Positions 27,866-36,754 of a stretch of 64,000 nucleotides of DNA are shown here, piece after piece. A program made the translations under genes and the position numbers. Below the pieces are notes generated by a model, which searched no databases, was not told the DNA's origin, and was given only the letters and a program-made list of their open reading frames with translations. The first letter of the stretch is position 1. The number at the start of each line of letters is the position of its first letter. The DNA comes from Shinella granuli. Its GTDB lineage: Bacteria > Pseudomonadota > Alphaproteobacteria > Rhizobiales > Rhizobiaceae. The stretch lies in contig NZ_SLVX01000004.1 of the NCBI RefSeq assembly GCF_004341885.1, forward strand, positions 62,001 to 126,000, written 5' to 3'.

Positions 27866-28734
27866 CGCGCGCTCCTCCCGAAGAGGCCGGCGGGGCGCCA
27901 GAGCAGGATGGCGAGGAAGATGAGGTAGGTGGCGGCGAGCGTCAGGCCGGGGTCGACATAGGTCGCCACGAAGGTCTCGACAAGGCCGAGCAGCAGGCCG
28001 GAGAAGAGCGCGCCGAGAATGTTGCCGACGCCGCCCATGATGACGACGATCAGCGCCTTCATGGTGAAGACGACGCCGGCCGTGGCGGTGAAGGTCTGGT
28101 ACATGGAGATGACCACGCCGCCGGCGGCCGCCAGCGCCCCGCCGATGGCGAAGGCCGTGCGGGCCGCGCGCTCGACATCGATGCCGACGAGCGGCGCGGA
28201 GGTCGGCGAGACGGCGACGGCGCGCAGCGCCGTGCCCCAGAGCGTGCGGGTGAGGAGCAGGTAGAGCCCGCCGCCGAGGACGATGGCGAGCGCGAAGGCG
28301 AGGAGGCGGTTGGCCGCGATCGTGGTGCCGAGCACGCTGACGCCGATATTGAGATAGCTGTAGCTCGTATAGTTGCTGCCGAAGAAGACGAGCATGACGC
28401 CCTGGATGACGAAGAGCAGGCCGAAGGTGGCGAGGATGGAGTCGATCTCCAGCGTCTCCCGGCTCTTCGCGCGGCGCACCAGCGGGCGCATCATCAGGCC
28501 GTAGACGAGATAGCCGAAGACGAAGCCGAGCGGCACGGCGATCAGAAGGCCGAGCACCGGATTGATGCCGAGGCCGTTGAACAGCACATAGGCGAGGAAG
28601 GCCGCCGCGATGATCGTCTCGCCATAGGCAAGGTTCATGATGCGCGCGATGCCGTACTGGAGCGTCAGCCCCATCGCGACCAGCGCATAGGTTCCGCCGA
28701 GCACGAGCCCGGACAACAAGGCCGTGACGAGCAT
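27862..28734 (-). CDS. Second HAAT-type ABC importer, permease (LivH type)
   Basis: The protein (290 aa) carries LVAMGLTLQYGIARIMNLAYGE (~17-38, LivH signature) and VIMGGVGNILGALFSGLLLG (~226, coupling loop), with about eight hydrophobic segments. A family A palindromic repeat separates it from the upstream binding-protein gene, as is common in this transporter type. Confidence 0.87.
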   Translation of the reverse strand: MLVTALLSGLVLGGTYALVAMGLTLQYGIARIMNLAYGETIIAAAFLAYVLFNGLGINPVLGLLIAVPLGFVFGYLVYGLMMRPLVRRAKSRETLEIDSILATFGLLFVIQGVMLVFFGSNYTSYSYLNIGVSVLGTTIAANRLLAFALAIVLGGGLYLLLTRTLWGTALRAVAVSPTSAPLVGIDVERAARTAFAIGGALAAAGGVVISMYQTFTATAGVVFTMKALIVVIMGGVGNILGALFSGLLLGLVETFVATYVDPGLTLAATYLIFLAILLWRPAGLFGRSAR

Positions 28735-28793
28735 GGCCGCTCCTTACATTTGGGCCAACCGAAAGGGCGAGCCTCTTCATTCAATGACAGAAT

Positions 28794-28933
28794 GCCCCTC
28801 ATCCGGCCTGCCGGCCACCTTCTCCCCGTGAACGGGGAGAAGGAGATATGCCGCGTCGGTTTCCCCAAGCAGTTCCCGCTCGTGGGGCACGTCCCCTCTC
28901 CCCGCTTGCGGGGAGAGGGTTAGGGTGAGGGGC
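28794..28933. repeat. Family A palindromic repeat, copy 2
   Basis: GCCCCTCATCCGGCCTGCCG at the left and GGGTTAGGGTGAGGGGC at the right enclose hairpins CTTCTCCCCGTGAACGGGGAG and CTCTCCCCGCTTGCGGGGAG. It lies between the binding-protein gene and the LivH-type permease gene inside the operon. Confidence 0.85.
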
Positions 28934-28982
28934 ACATTTTGGTCCGCCAGAGCGCCCTTCGATCCCCTCGCGCGGCGTGCGG

Positions 28983-30209
28983 CTACTTCTTCCACGCCTG
29001 CCGCGGCAGGATCGGCTGGCTGGCGCCGGCGCGGTCCGCGGGCGCGATGCCGACGAACTGGCCGTTCTGCCACTGGCCGGTCCACCAGAGCGTGCGAAGC
29101 TGGTTGTCTTCCATCTTCGTCTCGCCGAGCACGGTCTGGAACGTGCCGGCCGAAAGTTCCGCCGAGACGGCCTCGCGGTCGAGGCCCTTGCGCTTGATCG
29201 CCTCCTGCAGCATCTGCAGCGAGGCATAGGTGATGACGCTGCCCCAATAGTCGGGACCCTGGCCGGTCACCTCCTCGTGGCGCTTGCGATAGGCCGCGTT
29301 CGCCTCGTTCGCCGGGTCGATGCCGCCGAGGCTCATGATGCCGGTGGCGTTGTCGCCATTGTTCTTGCCGTAGACCGGAAAGCCCGTGCCGACGCCGAGA
29401 TAGAGCAGCTTCGGATTGAAATCGGCGACCTGCGACTGCTGGGTCAGCGCGAAGGTATCCGGCGGATAGGAGAAGGCGACGAAGCTGTCGGCGCCGCTCG
29501 CCTTCGCCTCGTTGATCATCGGCGTGAAGTCCGACGTGCCGACCGGGTAGGTCTTGTCGTAGACGAGCTCGATGCCGGCTTCCGCGAAGGCGGGCCGCGC
29601 GGCCGTCACGAGGTCGATGCCGAAGCCGTCGGCGACCGAGATCATGGCGACCTTGGTGTTGAGCGTGCCGTCGGCCGCCGCCTTTTTGATGAGGCCCGCG
29701 AGCGCGCCGGCATAGTCGTGGCCGCCGCCGAGCATCCAGAAGCTCCTCTTCCAGCGCTTGACGAAATCCGGCGCCTTGTCGGTGACGGAGGAGACGGCGA
29801 GCTGCGGGTAGCCATAGCGGTCGAAGAGCGGCGCGGCCGCAAGGTTGAAGCCCGTGCCCCAGGGCGCGAGGATGAAGTCCGCCTCGTCCTGCGTCGCCAG
29901 GCGCTCGACGGCGCGCACCAGTTCCTCGGAAGCGGAACGGTCGTCATATTCGATCACCTCGATCGGCAGCTTCCTGCCGTCGGGCAGTTCCAGCCCGCCG
30001 GCATCGTTCACGTCCTTCACCCAGAGCTGGTAGTTCGGCAGCGTCGTGATGCCGGCGCCGCCGGCATTGGGGCCGGTCTTGGAAATGGCGTAGCCGATCT
30101 TCACCGAGGTGCGGTCCTGGGCGAGCGCGCCCGGTGCGATGCCCGTCGCCAAGAGGGCCGAGGCAGCCGCCATCACGCGCAGGACGTGCCTGCGTTGCAG
30201 AGATTTCAT
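28983..30209 (-). CDS. Second HAAT-type ABC importer, periplasmic binding protein
   Basis: The protein (408 aa) starts MKSLQRRHVLRVMAAASALL, a signal with a twin-Arg-like RRHVLRV, cleaved near GALAQD. The mature part is a type I binding protein (VKIGYAISKTGPNAGGAG ~36; FILAPWGTGFNLAAAPLFDRYGYPQ split over ~113-137). LLVASSV-type sequence and aromatic-rich loops fit the LivK-like family that includes aromatic-acid binders. It is first in the operon, divergent from an AraC gene. The ligand is unknown. Confidence 0.85.
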   Translation of the reverse strand: MKSLQRRHVLRVMAAASALLATGIAPGALAQDRTSVKIGYAISKTGPNAGGAGITTLPNYQLWVKDVNDAGGLELPDGRKLPIEVIEYDDRSASEELVRAVERLATQDEADFILAPWGTGFNLAAAPLFDRYGYPQLAVSSVTDKAPDFVKRWKRSFWMLGGGHDYAGALAGLIKKAAADGTLNTKVAMISVADGFGIDLVTAARPAFAEAGIELVYDKTYPVGTSDFTPMINEAKASGADSFVAFSYPPDTFALTQQSQVADFNPKLLYLGVGTGFPVYGKNNGDNATGIMSLGGIDPANEANAAYRKRHEEVTGQGPDYWGSVITYASLQMLQEAIKRKGLDREAVSAELSAGTFQTVLGETKMEDNQLRTLWWTGQWQNGQFVGIAPADRAGASQPILPRQAWKK

Positions 30210-30348
30210 CGTCGATTCCTCCCAAAAGGCCTGCTCTTCGGCAGGCGTCGCGCCAAGGCGGGCAGCGGCCACGTTCTCCTCCGGGCCTTCTGTCGCTGCT
30301 TGACGGATGAAAGGTTAGCCGCAGGCGGGGCAGGGCGGAATAGACTTT

Positions 30349-30366
30349 TACAAGAGATACTTGTAC
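30349..30366. promoter_or_regulatory. TACAAG-N5-CTTGTA inverted repeat upstream of the importer operon and araC-type gene
   Basis: TACAAG (30349-30354) and CTTGTA (30360-30365) are perfect arms around AGATA, followed by C at 30366. The site lies 25 nt upstream of the AraC-type start and 140 nt upstream of the binding-protein gene. Its ACTTGTAC matches the palindrome between pobR and pobA. Confidence 0.5.
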
Positions 30367-30390
30367 TTTTCACGGCAAGGAGATCCCGCC

Positions 30391-31290
30391 ATGCCCTTCC
30401 AGGACGCTCTCGCGCCGCAACATCGTGCCGCGGCCACGACGCCGCCGCTGCCGACGGAGGCGCGACTCTTCCGCGGGGCGCTGTCGCAATCCGGCTGGAC
30501 CTTCCGCGGCGGGCGCAACCGCGTCTTCCTGCTCCTGTCCGGCAGCGGGCGGGTGTCGCTCGGCCCGGCGGATCTCGGGCTTTCCGGCCCCTCCATCGTC
30601 TGGGCGCCGGCTGGCGAGCGCGGCACGGTGCTCTTCGATGCCGGCGCGGAGGGGGCGGCGCTGGCGATCCCGGAGCTGGCGCTCGGCCCCGCCATGCCGA
30701 CGGGCGCGATCTTCGCCGACGTGCGCGATGCCATCGCCCGGCCGATCCTCGGTGCCAAGCTGGCGCTGGCGGATGCGCGCAAGATGCTCCAGACGGTGGA
30801 GACGATCGAGGCGGAACTGCGCGAGAACGCGGCGGGCATGCAGGAGGTGGTGCGCCATCACCTCGCCCTCCTGCTGATCGCCATCTGGCGCCGCGCCAAT
30901 CCGGCGACGGAGAAGCCGAAGCCCTCGCCGCGCGCCACCGTGCGCAGCTTCCTGCATCTCGTGGAGCTGCACATGCGCGAGCAATGGCCGCTCGCCCACT
31001 ATGCCGCCGTGCTGGGCGTGACGCCGGACCGGCTGAACACGGCGGTGCGGCGCGCCACGGGACGTTCGCCGATGGAGCTGATCCATGCCCGGCTGATGAT
31101 GGAGGCGGAAATGCTGCTCGACGGGTCGAGCCTGCAGATCGCCGAGGTCGCCGAAGCGCTCGGCTTTCGCGACGCGGCCTATTTCAGCCGATTCTTCAAG
31201 CGGCTGGCCGGCGTCTCGCCGCGCGCCCGGCGGGCGGGGCTCGCCAGCCGGCAGGTGCGCGCGGAAACCTCCTATGCCGCCTGGCCGTAG
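30391..31290 (+). CDS. AraC-family transcriptional regulator of the second aromatic importer operon
   Basis: The protein (299 aa) has an N-terminal sensing region (VFLLLSGSGRVSLGPADLG ~45) and a C-terminal double helix-turn-helix (WPLAHYAAVLGVTPDRLNTAVRRATG split ~206-231; QIAEVAEALGFRDAAYFSRF ~249-268 and FKRLAGVSPRARR). The ATG at 30391 follows AAGGAGA; a TTG at 30361 would fall inside the palindrome and is rejected. It is divergent from the importer-ALDH-SDR operon, which it probably activates on binding an aromatic inducer. Confidence 0.85.
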   Translation: MPFQDALAPQHRAAATTPPLPTEARLFRGALSQSGWTFRGGRNRVFLLLSGSGRVSLGPADLGLSGPSIVWAPAGERGTVLFDAGAEGAALAIPELALGPAMPTGAIFADVRDAIARPILGAKLALADARKMLQTVETIEAELRENAAGMQEVVRHHLALLLIAIWRRANPATEKPKPSPRATVRSFLHLVELHMREQWPLAHYAAVLGVTPDRLNTAVRRATGRSPMELIHARLMMEAEMLLDGSSLQIAEVAEALGFRDAAYFSRFFKRLAGVSPRARRAGLASRQVRAETSYAAWP

Positions 31291-31391
31291 AGCAATTCCA
31301 GCAAAAGTGCGCAGCGGTTTTGCGTCCGGAATTTCGTAAAAACAAAGAGATAGAGCATTTTCGCGATTCAAGGAAAAGTGGAAACGCTCTA
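31290..31391. repeat. Family C repeat followed by a second palindromic unit
   Basis: GAGCAATTCCAGCAAAAGTG then CGCAGCGGTTTTGCGTCCGG and AATT form the family C unit. It is followed by AGAGCATTTTCGCGATTC and GTGGAAACGCTCTAA, whose ends AGAGCATTTTC and GAAACGCTCT are inverted. It lies between the convergent AraC and ArsC-like genes and may serve both as terminator. Confidence 0.75.
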
Positions 31392-31394
31392 AGC

Positions 31395-31739
31395 TCAGAA
31401 AAGCGTTTCGTAGATCTCCGGCTTGAAGCCCGCCGTCAGGGCGCCGTCACGGTCGAGGATCGGGCGCTTGATCATCGAGGGCTGGGCGAGCATCAGCGCG
31501 ATCGCCTTTCCGGCATCGAGATCCTGCTTGTCGGCATCCGGCAGGGCGCGGAAGGTGGTGCCGGCGCGGTTCAGCACGGTCTCCCAGCCGAGCGCGTCGA
31601 CGAAGCGCGTCAGGCTCGCCGCATCGATGCCTTCGGCCTTGTAGTCGTGGAAGCGGTAGGCGACGCCCTTGGCGTCGAGCCAGGTCCGGGCCTTCTTCAT
31701 CGTGTCGCAGTTCTTGATGCCGTAGATCGTGACGGTCAC
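31395..31739 (-). CDS. ArsC/Spx-family reductase-like protein (YffB type)
   Basis: The protein (114 aa) has the thioredoxin-like ArsC fold: MTVTIYGIKNCDTMKKARTW with Cys11 (CDT instead of CxxC), the basic segment KRPILDRDGALTAGF (~93) and a Pro-rich QPSMIKRP loop. The YffB group binds glutathione but has no settled role. A single conserved Cys and absence of an ars operon argue against an arsenate reductase function. Confidence 0.82.
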   Translation of the reverse strand: MTVTIYGIKNCDTMKKARTWLDAKGVAYRFHDYKAEGIDAASLTRFVDALGWETVLNRAGTTFRALPDADKQDLDAGKAIALMLAQPSMIKRPILDRDGALTAGFKPEIYETLF

Positions 31740-31790
31740 GCGTCTCTCCTCGATTTGCCTTGTGCGCCGTGTCTTAGAGTGTTGCCGGCG

Positions 31791-32411
31791 TCACGTCACC
31801 CCGAGATAGCGGCCCGGGCGGTGGTTGATGGCGAGCGTCATGTTGACGACGACGGCGCCGAGCACGGAGAGCGCGAGGCGGTCGAGCGGAATGACGAAGA
31901 CGGCGGCGGCAAGGATGGCAAGGTCCACGGCGAGCTGGAAATAGCCGGCCCGGATGCCGAAGCGGTCCTGCAGGTATATGGCCAGCACGTTGATGCCGCC
32001 GAGCCCGGTGCGGTGGCGGAAGAGGATGAGCAGGCCCGTGCCGGACAGCGCCCCGCCCATGACGGCCGCATAGAGCGGGTCGAGATGGGAGAAGGAGACG
32101 AGGTCAGAGGTTAGCCGGGTAAAGATCGAGACGAGCGTGACGGCCGCGAAGGTGCGCAGGGTGAAGGCCCAGCCGAGCTTTCTGACCGCAAGGACGTAGA
32201 AGGGCAGATTGATGGCGAAGAACAGCCACCAGAAGCCGATGCCGCTGGCATATTGCAAGAGCAGGGCAAGGCCCGCCGTGCTGCCGGCGAGCAGCACGGC
32301 CTTGGTGTAGATCACCACGCCGAGCGCCATGAACATCGTGCCGACGACGATGGCGATGGCATCCTCGTAGGCGGAATGGCGCTCGGGCCGGGTTGCTGTT
32401 TCGACAGACAT
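31791..32411 (-). CDS. YitT-family membrane protein
   Basis: The protein (206 aa) has five or six hydrophobic segments (AIAIVVGTMFMALGVVIYTKA near 20-40; LLQYASGIGFWWLFFAINLPFY near 50-71; LYAAVMGGALSGTGLLILF ~110). GGINVLAIYLQDRFGI matches the YitT core. The start is ATG 32411, 7 nt behind the aminotransferase stop, so it is probably its operon partner. Transport of an amino acid or keto acid is a guess from position only. Confidence 0.75.
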   Translation of the reverse strand: MSVETATRPERHSAYEDAIAIVVGTMFMALGVVIYTKAVLLAGSTAGLALLLQYASGIGFWWLFFAINLPFYVLAVRKLGWAFTLRTFAAVTLVSIFTRLTSDLVSFSHLDPLYAAVMGGALSGTGLLILFRHRTGLGGINVLAIYLQDRFGIRAGYFQLAVDLAILAAAVFVIPLDRLALSVLGAVVVNMTLAINHRPGRYLGVT

Positions 32412-32418
32412 CGTGTCC

Positions 32419-33588
32419 TCAGAGGCTCCGAAACTTCTCGATGACGGCATCGACCTCGGCCGATTTGAGGCCGGCAATGTTGATGCGGCCGGAGGTCGGC
32501 ATGTAGATCGCGTGCTCGGCGCGCAGCTTCAGCACGTCCGCCTCCTCCAGCGGCAGCAGGGAGAACATGCCCTCCTGCTCGCGGATGGCCGTCAGCACCT
32601 GCCAGCGGCCGGAAAGGCCGGCGGCGAGGCGCTCGCGGATCGCGGTGATGCGCAGCCGCATGGTCTCGATCTCCGCCATCCAGTCCGCCTTCAAGGCCTC
32701 GTCGCCGAGGATCGTCGCCACGATGGCCGCGCCGTGGTCCGGCGGCATGGAATAGCTGGTGCGGGCAAGGGCGGCGAGGTTGCTGCGCACGGACAGCGCC
32801 GTCTCGGCGCTGCCGCAGGCCGCATAGATCGCCCCGGTGCGCTCGCGGTAAAGGCCGAAGGACTTCGAGCAGGAGACGGCGACCAGCGCTTCCGGGACAG
32901 TGGCAAGCAGTGTGCGCAGCCCGGCGGCATCCTCGTCGAGGCCGCGGCCGTAGCCCTGATAGGCGATGTCGACGAGCGGCAGCAGGCCGCGCGCGGCGAC
33001 GAGATCGGAGACGGCACGCCACTGCTCTGCCGAAAGGCCGGCACCCGTCGGGTTGTGGCAGCTCGCATGCAGCAGCACGGCATCGCCCGGCGCGGCGCCC
33101 GAAAGCGCATCCATCATGCGGTCGAAGAGCACGGTCTGCGAGGGGACGTCGAAGAAGGGATAGGTGACGACCTCCAGGCCGGCCGCCTTGAAGATGCTGG
33201 CATGGTTCGGCCAGCTCGGCAGGCCGAGCCAGATGCCCTTCGTGCCCATGCACGCCATAAGGTCGGCGGCAAGGCGCAACGCGCCGGAGCCGCCCGGCGT
33301 CTGCAGCGCGGCGGTGGCGCGGCCGCGGCCGGCGTCCCCCGTCGTCAGCGCCCAGAGGCGCTCCAGGAAGACCGGGTCGCCCTCCGGCCCGACATAGGCC
33401 TTGGTCGGCTGCGTCTCGACGAGGCGCCGTTCGGCCGCCTTCACCGCGCGGAAGATCGGCGTCGCGCCCGTTTCGTCGCGATAGACGCCGACGCCGAGAT
33501 CCACCTTGCCGGCGCGCTCGTCCGCCCGGAAGAGGCCGATCAGGGCAAGCAACGGGTCGTCGGGCTGGCGGGTGAGGGCGTCGAACAT
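32419..33588 (-). CDS. tyrB: Aromatic amino-acid aminotransferase
   Basis: The protein (389 aa) is a class I PLP aminotransferase of the AspC/TyrB branch: FDALTRQPDDPLLALIG at the N-terminus, HASCHNPTGAGLS (~175), PLVDIAYQGYGRG (~208) and the PLP Lys in SCSKSFGLYRERTGA (~244). It moves amino groups between aromatic amino acids or aspartate and 2-oxoglutarate. It is divergent from an Lrp-type regulator that probably controls it. TyrB versus AspC activity cannot be split with certainty. Confidence 0.88.
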   Translation of the reverse strand: MFDALTRQPDDPLLALIGLFRADERAGKVDLGVGVYRDETGATPIFRAVKAAERRLVETQPTKAYVGPEGDPVFLERLWALTTGDAGRGRATAALQTPGGSGALRLAADLMACMGTKGIWLGLPSWPNHASIFKAAGLEVVTYPFFDVPSQTVLFDRMMDALSGAAPGDAVLLHASCHNPTGAGLSAEQWRAVSDLVAARGLLPLVDIAYQGYGRGLDEDAAGLRTLLATVPEALVAVSCSKSFGLYRERTGAIYAACGSAETALSVRSNLAALARTSYSMPPDHGAAIVATILGDEALKADWMAEIETMRLRITAIRERLAAGLSGRWQVLTAIREQEGMFSLLPLEEADVLKLRAEHAIYMPTSGRINIAGLKSAEVDAVIEKFRSL

Positions 33589-33737
33589 GGCCGGGTTCCT
33601 TGTGCGGTGTGTCTCCCAAGCGGTTTAGGCCAAAGCCGTCGCAAAATCGACCATGATATTGCGGAGAAGGCGCAAGAAGCTTTTGCCTTCTTGCTTGCCG
33701 CTGCTAGATTGATGCAGGTTTTTGCGTGGGGCGGGAC

Positions 33738-34217
33738 ATGGACAGGAAGCCGGGCGACGAGGTGGCGCTGGACCAGACGGATCGGCGCATCATCCGCCTG
33801 CTCGTCGAGGATGCCGGGCTCTCCAACAACCGGCTTGCCGAGAAGGTCGGCCTCTCGCCGGCGCCCTTGTCGCGCCGGCTGGCGCGGCTGGAAGCGGGCG
33901 GCGTCATCCGCCACACGGTGATCGTCGATCCGCGTGCGGCCGGCATCGGTTTCCAGGCCTTCCTGGAGGTGACGCTGGAGCGCACGGCCCCGCGCGTCGG
34001 CGAGCGCTTCATCGATCTCGTGCGGCGCATGCCTGAAGTGGTGGAGTGCCACACGGTCGCCGGCGATTTCGATTTCCTCCTGAAGATCGCCGTGAAGGAC
34101 GTCGCCGATTATCGCCGGCTGCTGTGGAGCGAGTTCGAGCGGATCGGCGAGATCAAGACGCTGCGTTCGACCATCCTGCTCGACAGCCCGAAAATGCAGG
34201 TGAGCGTTCTTCCCTAG
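33738..34217 (+). CDS. Lrp/AsnC-family transcriptional regulator
   Basis: The protein (159 aa) has an N-terminal helix-turn-helix (LDQTDRRIIRLLVEDAGLSN ~11-30; RLAEKVGLSPAPLSRRL) and a C-terminal RAM/AsnC effector domain (FQAFLEVTLERTAP; PEVVECHTVAGDFDFLLKI ~100). ATG 33738 is preferred to a GTG at 33726. Its divergent placement from tyrB suggests control of aromatic amino-acid transamination. Confidence 0.88.
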   Translation: MDRKPGDEVALDQTDRRIIRLLVEDAGLSNNRLAEKVGLSPAPLSRRLARLEAGGVIRHTVIVDPRAAGIGFQAFLEVTLERTAPRVGERFIDLVRRMPEVVECHTVAGDFDFLLKIAVKDVADYRRLLWSEFERIGEIKTLRSTILLDSPKMQVSVLP

Positions 34218-34303
34218 CCATTTTCGCGGAACCTTCTTGGTCGTGAAAGGTTGCCGACGCGGGCAAAGCGCCCATATGATGGAGGCGCCACAAGGAAGGA
34301 CAC

Positions 34304-35152
34304 GTGGACAGGAAGCCGAACGACAAGATGATGTCCGCCGCATTGCTGACGGCCATCCGCAACCGCCGCGGCCATCGGCCGCCGGAAAACAATCGCCCCG
34401 GCGATACCGTGATCGCGTCCTACAACGTGCACAAATGCGTGGGCGTCGACCGGCGCTTCGATCCGGAGCGCACGGCGAGCGTGATCGCCGAGATCGACGC
34501 CGACATCATCGCCATCCAGGAGGCGGACAAGCGCTTCGGCGAGCGCTCGGGCCTGCTCAACCTCGATATCCTCGAACGGGACTGCGGCCTCGTCCCGGTG
34601 CCGATCACCGCGCTCTCCTCGACCGGCCATGGCTGGCACGGCAACATGATCATGATCCGCAAGGGCGCCGTCGGCGGCGTGCGGCAATTGAAGCTGCCGG
34701 GCGTCGAGCCGCGCGGCGCGCTGGTCGTGACGCTCGACCTGCCGGACGGCAAGCTGCGGCTGGTCGCGGCCCATTTCGGCCTCCTGAAGCGCTCGCGCGA
34801 GCAGCAGGCCATGGCGATCCTCGCCTCCGTCGCGGAAGAAGAGGAGATGCCGACCCTGCTCGTCGGCGATCTCAACGAATGGCGCGTCGGCCGCCGGTCC
34901 TCGCTCTCGCGCCTGCAGCCGACCTTCGATCCCGCCTCCGGCGCGGTGCCGAGCTTTCCCTCCCGCTTTCCGGTCCTCGCGCTCGACCGCGCGCTCGGCC
35001 ATCCGCACGATCTCGTCACCTCCGTCGAGGTGCACGACACGCCGCTCGCCCGCGTCGCGTCCGATCACCTGCCGATCAAGGCGCATATCGACCTCAAGGT
35101 CGTCTGGGAGCGCTCGTTCGGGCCTACAGATAGGGTGAGCCGAGCCATGTGA
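34304..35152 (+). CDS. Endonuclease/exonuclease/phosphatase (EEP) family hydrolase
   Basis: The protein (282 aa) has the EEP metal-binding plan: VIASYNVHKCVGVDRR (~37, Asn), DIIAIQEADKRF (~71, Glu), LVGDLNEWRVG (~188, Asp and Asn) and RVASDHLPIKAHIDL (~252, Asp-His). The start is GTG 34304 with AAGGAAGGA upstream. It overlaps the 3' end of the convergent phospholipase D-like gene by 29 nt, an arrangement often kept in rhizobia and suggestive of a link to phospholipid metabolism. Substrate unknown. Confidence 0.82.
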   Translation: MDRKPNDKMMSAALLTAIRNRRGHRPPENNRPGDTVIASYNVHKCVGVDRRFDPERTASVIAEIDADIIAIQEADKRFGERSGLLNLDILERDCGLVPVPITALSSTGHGWHGNMIMIRKGAVGGVRQLKLPGVEPRGALVVTLDLPDGKLRLVAAHFGLLKRSREQQAMAILASVAEEEEMPTLLVGDLNEWRVGRRSSLSRLQPTFDPASGAVPSFPSRFPVLALDRALGHPHDLVTSVEVHDTPLARVASDHLPIKAHIDLKVVWERSFGPTDRVSRAM

Positions 35153-36584
35153 TGCGCTCGACGAGGCGCTGGACGAAGGGACGTGCCCTGAGGTCCTCGA
35201 GCGTGACCTCCTCGGCCTCGGACAACGCGGTGGCGATGCGCTGGTCGATGAGATCGGCGAAGCCGGCGTCGATCACCTCGATATCCACCTCGAAATTCAG
35301 CCGCAGCGAGCGCGGATCGATGTTCGACGAGCCGATATAGGACCAGGCGCCGTCGATGACCGTGAGCTTGGAATGGTTGAAGGCACCGGAGGCCCGCCAG
35401 ATGCGGCAGCCGTGTTTCAGCATCTGGTCGAACTGCGCCGTCATGGCGAGGTCGACGAGCTTCAGGTTGTTGGAGGAGGGAACGACGATGTCGATCTCCA
35501 CGCCGCGGCGCGCCGCCGTGACGATCGCGCTGATCAGCTCGCGGTCCGGCAGGAAATAGGGCGACATGATGCGGATGTGCCGCTTGGCGACGGAGACCGC
35601 CCCCATCAGCATGCGGTGGTTGGTCTCAAGGCTCTTGTCCGGGCCCGACGGCACGACGCGGGCAAGCATGCCGCTTTCCGGCGCATCCGGCGGCGCGGCG
35701 ATCTGCCAGGCCTCGCCCGAAAGCTCGTCGCCGCCGGAAAAGCGCCAGTCCTCGTAGGCGATGCGGAAGAGGTCGCTGACCACGGGGCCGGTCAGGCGGA
35801 AATGCGTGTCGAGCGCCGCCGCCTCGCCGGAAAACTCCGCGCAGAAGCCGGCGCGGATGTTCAGCCCGCCGGTGAAGGCGACGCTGCCGTCGACGACGAG
35901 GATCTTCCGGTGGGTGCGCAGGTTCGCATAGGGCAGGCGCAGGCCCATGACGATATTGCCGTTGAAGACGTCCGCCGGCACGTTCGCCCGCTCCAGGTCG
36001 GAGACGATCGAGGGGATCGAGTAGCGCGCGCCGACCGCGTCGATCAGCACGCGCACCTGTACGCCGCGCGCCACCGCGTCCGACAGCGCCGCAACGAAGC
36101 GCTCGCCGGCGGCATCGCGGTCGAAGATGTAGGTTTCGAGCAGGACGGAGCGTTCCGCGGCCGCGATGGCGGCCAGCATGGCCGCATAGGCCTCGTCGCC
36201 GGTCGACAGCACGCTGATGCGGTTGCCGGAGGTCAGCTTGCAGCGGCCGACCGTATCGCCGAGGCGCTGCATGGCGGCAAGCGCCCCGCCATAGGCCACC
36301 TGCATATATGCATTCGAGACGTCGTATTCCGCCATGTGGTGCCAGCCGGCGGCGAGCAGCCCCTCGCGGCTGAGGTTCAGCGTCTTGCGGCGGATGCGGT
36401 TCACCCCGCCGATGGCATAGATGAGCGGCCCGACGACCGGCGACAGCATGATGACGCCGACCCAGCCGATCGCCGCGCGCACCTCTTCCTTGGTCATCGT
36501 GGCATGGATGGCGGCCGGCACGCCGAGGAGGATCGACAGGGCGACGAGGATATGCGGCCAGTAGGCGGAGAGCGTCTCAAACAT
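35124..36584 (-). CDS. cls: Cardiolipin synthase-like phospholipase D protein
   Basis: The protein (486 aa) has two N-terminal membrane helices (ILVALSILLGVPAAI; AIGWVGVIMLSPVVGPLIYAI) followed by two HKD domains: LRTHRKILVVDGSVAFTGG (~225) and AFNHSKLTVIDGAWSYIGSS (~405). This is the layout of bacterial ClsA-type cardiolipin synthase, which joins two phosphatidylglycerols at the inner membrane. Both catalytic motifs are intact. The final residues ITWLGSPYL are also typical. Confidence 0.9.
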   Translation of the reverse strand: MFETLSAYWPHILVALSILLGVPAAIHATMTKEEVRAAIGWVGVIMLSPVVGPLIYAIGGVNRIRRKTLNLSREGLLAAGWHHMAEYDVSNAYMQVAYGGALAAMQRLGDTVGRCKLTSGNRISVLSTGDEAYAAMLAAIAAAERSVLLETYIFDRDAAGERFVAALSDAVARGVQVRVLIDAVGARYSIPSIVSDLERANVPADVFNGNIVMGLRLPYANLRTHRKILVVDGSVAFTGGLNIRAGFCAEFSGEAAALDTHFRLTGPVVSDLFRIAYEDWRFSGGDELSGEAWQIAAPPDAPESGMLARVVPSGPDKSLETNHRMLMGAVSVAKRHIRIMSPYFLPDRELISAIVTAARRGVEIDIVVPSSNNLKLVDLAMTAQFDQMLKHGCRIWRASGAFNHSKLTVIDGAWSYIGSSNIDPRSLRLNFEVDIEVIDAGFADLIDQRIATALSEAEEVTLEDLRARPFVQRLVERITWLGSPYL

Positions 36585-36754
36585 GATGCGTGCGGATCAT
36601 CCCAAGGCGGCCTCGTCTTTGCGCGTGCCGCTTTTGCACGCCGCCTGAGGCGGCCCGCGCGTCACGCCGGTCTCGCACCTATATATTGCTTCGGGCAAGG
36701 CGATTGCGAGGGGCGGAGCCCGCCCCGCGCAGGTTTCTTTCCGCGCGGAGCGGC

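Noticed and set aside
31395-31739. Arsenate reductase
   Set aside because: A single CDT cysteine and no arsR or arsB neighbours; it fits the YffB/Spx-like group.
29977-32114. Very long open frame on the plus strand across the binding-protein, AraC and ArsC-like region
   Set aside because: It is a GC-skewed antisense shadow, with Arg/Ala/Gly-rich sequence and no domain. The minus-strand and other-frame genes have clear families.
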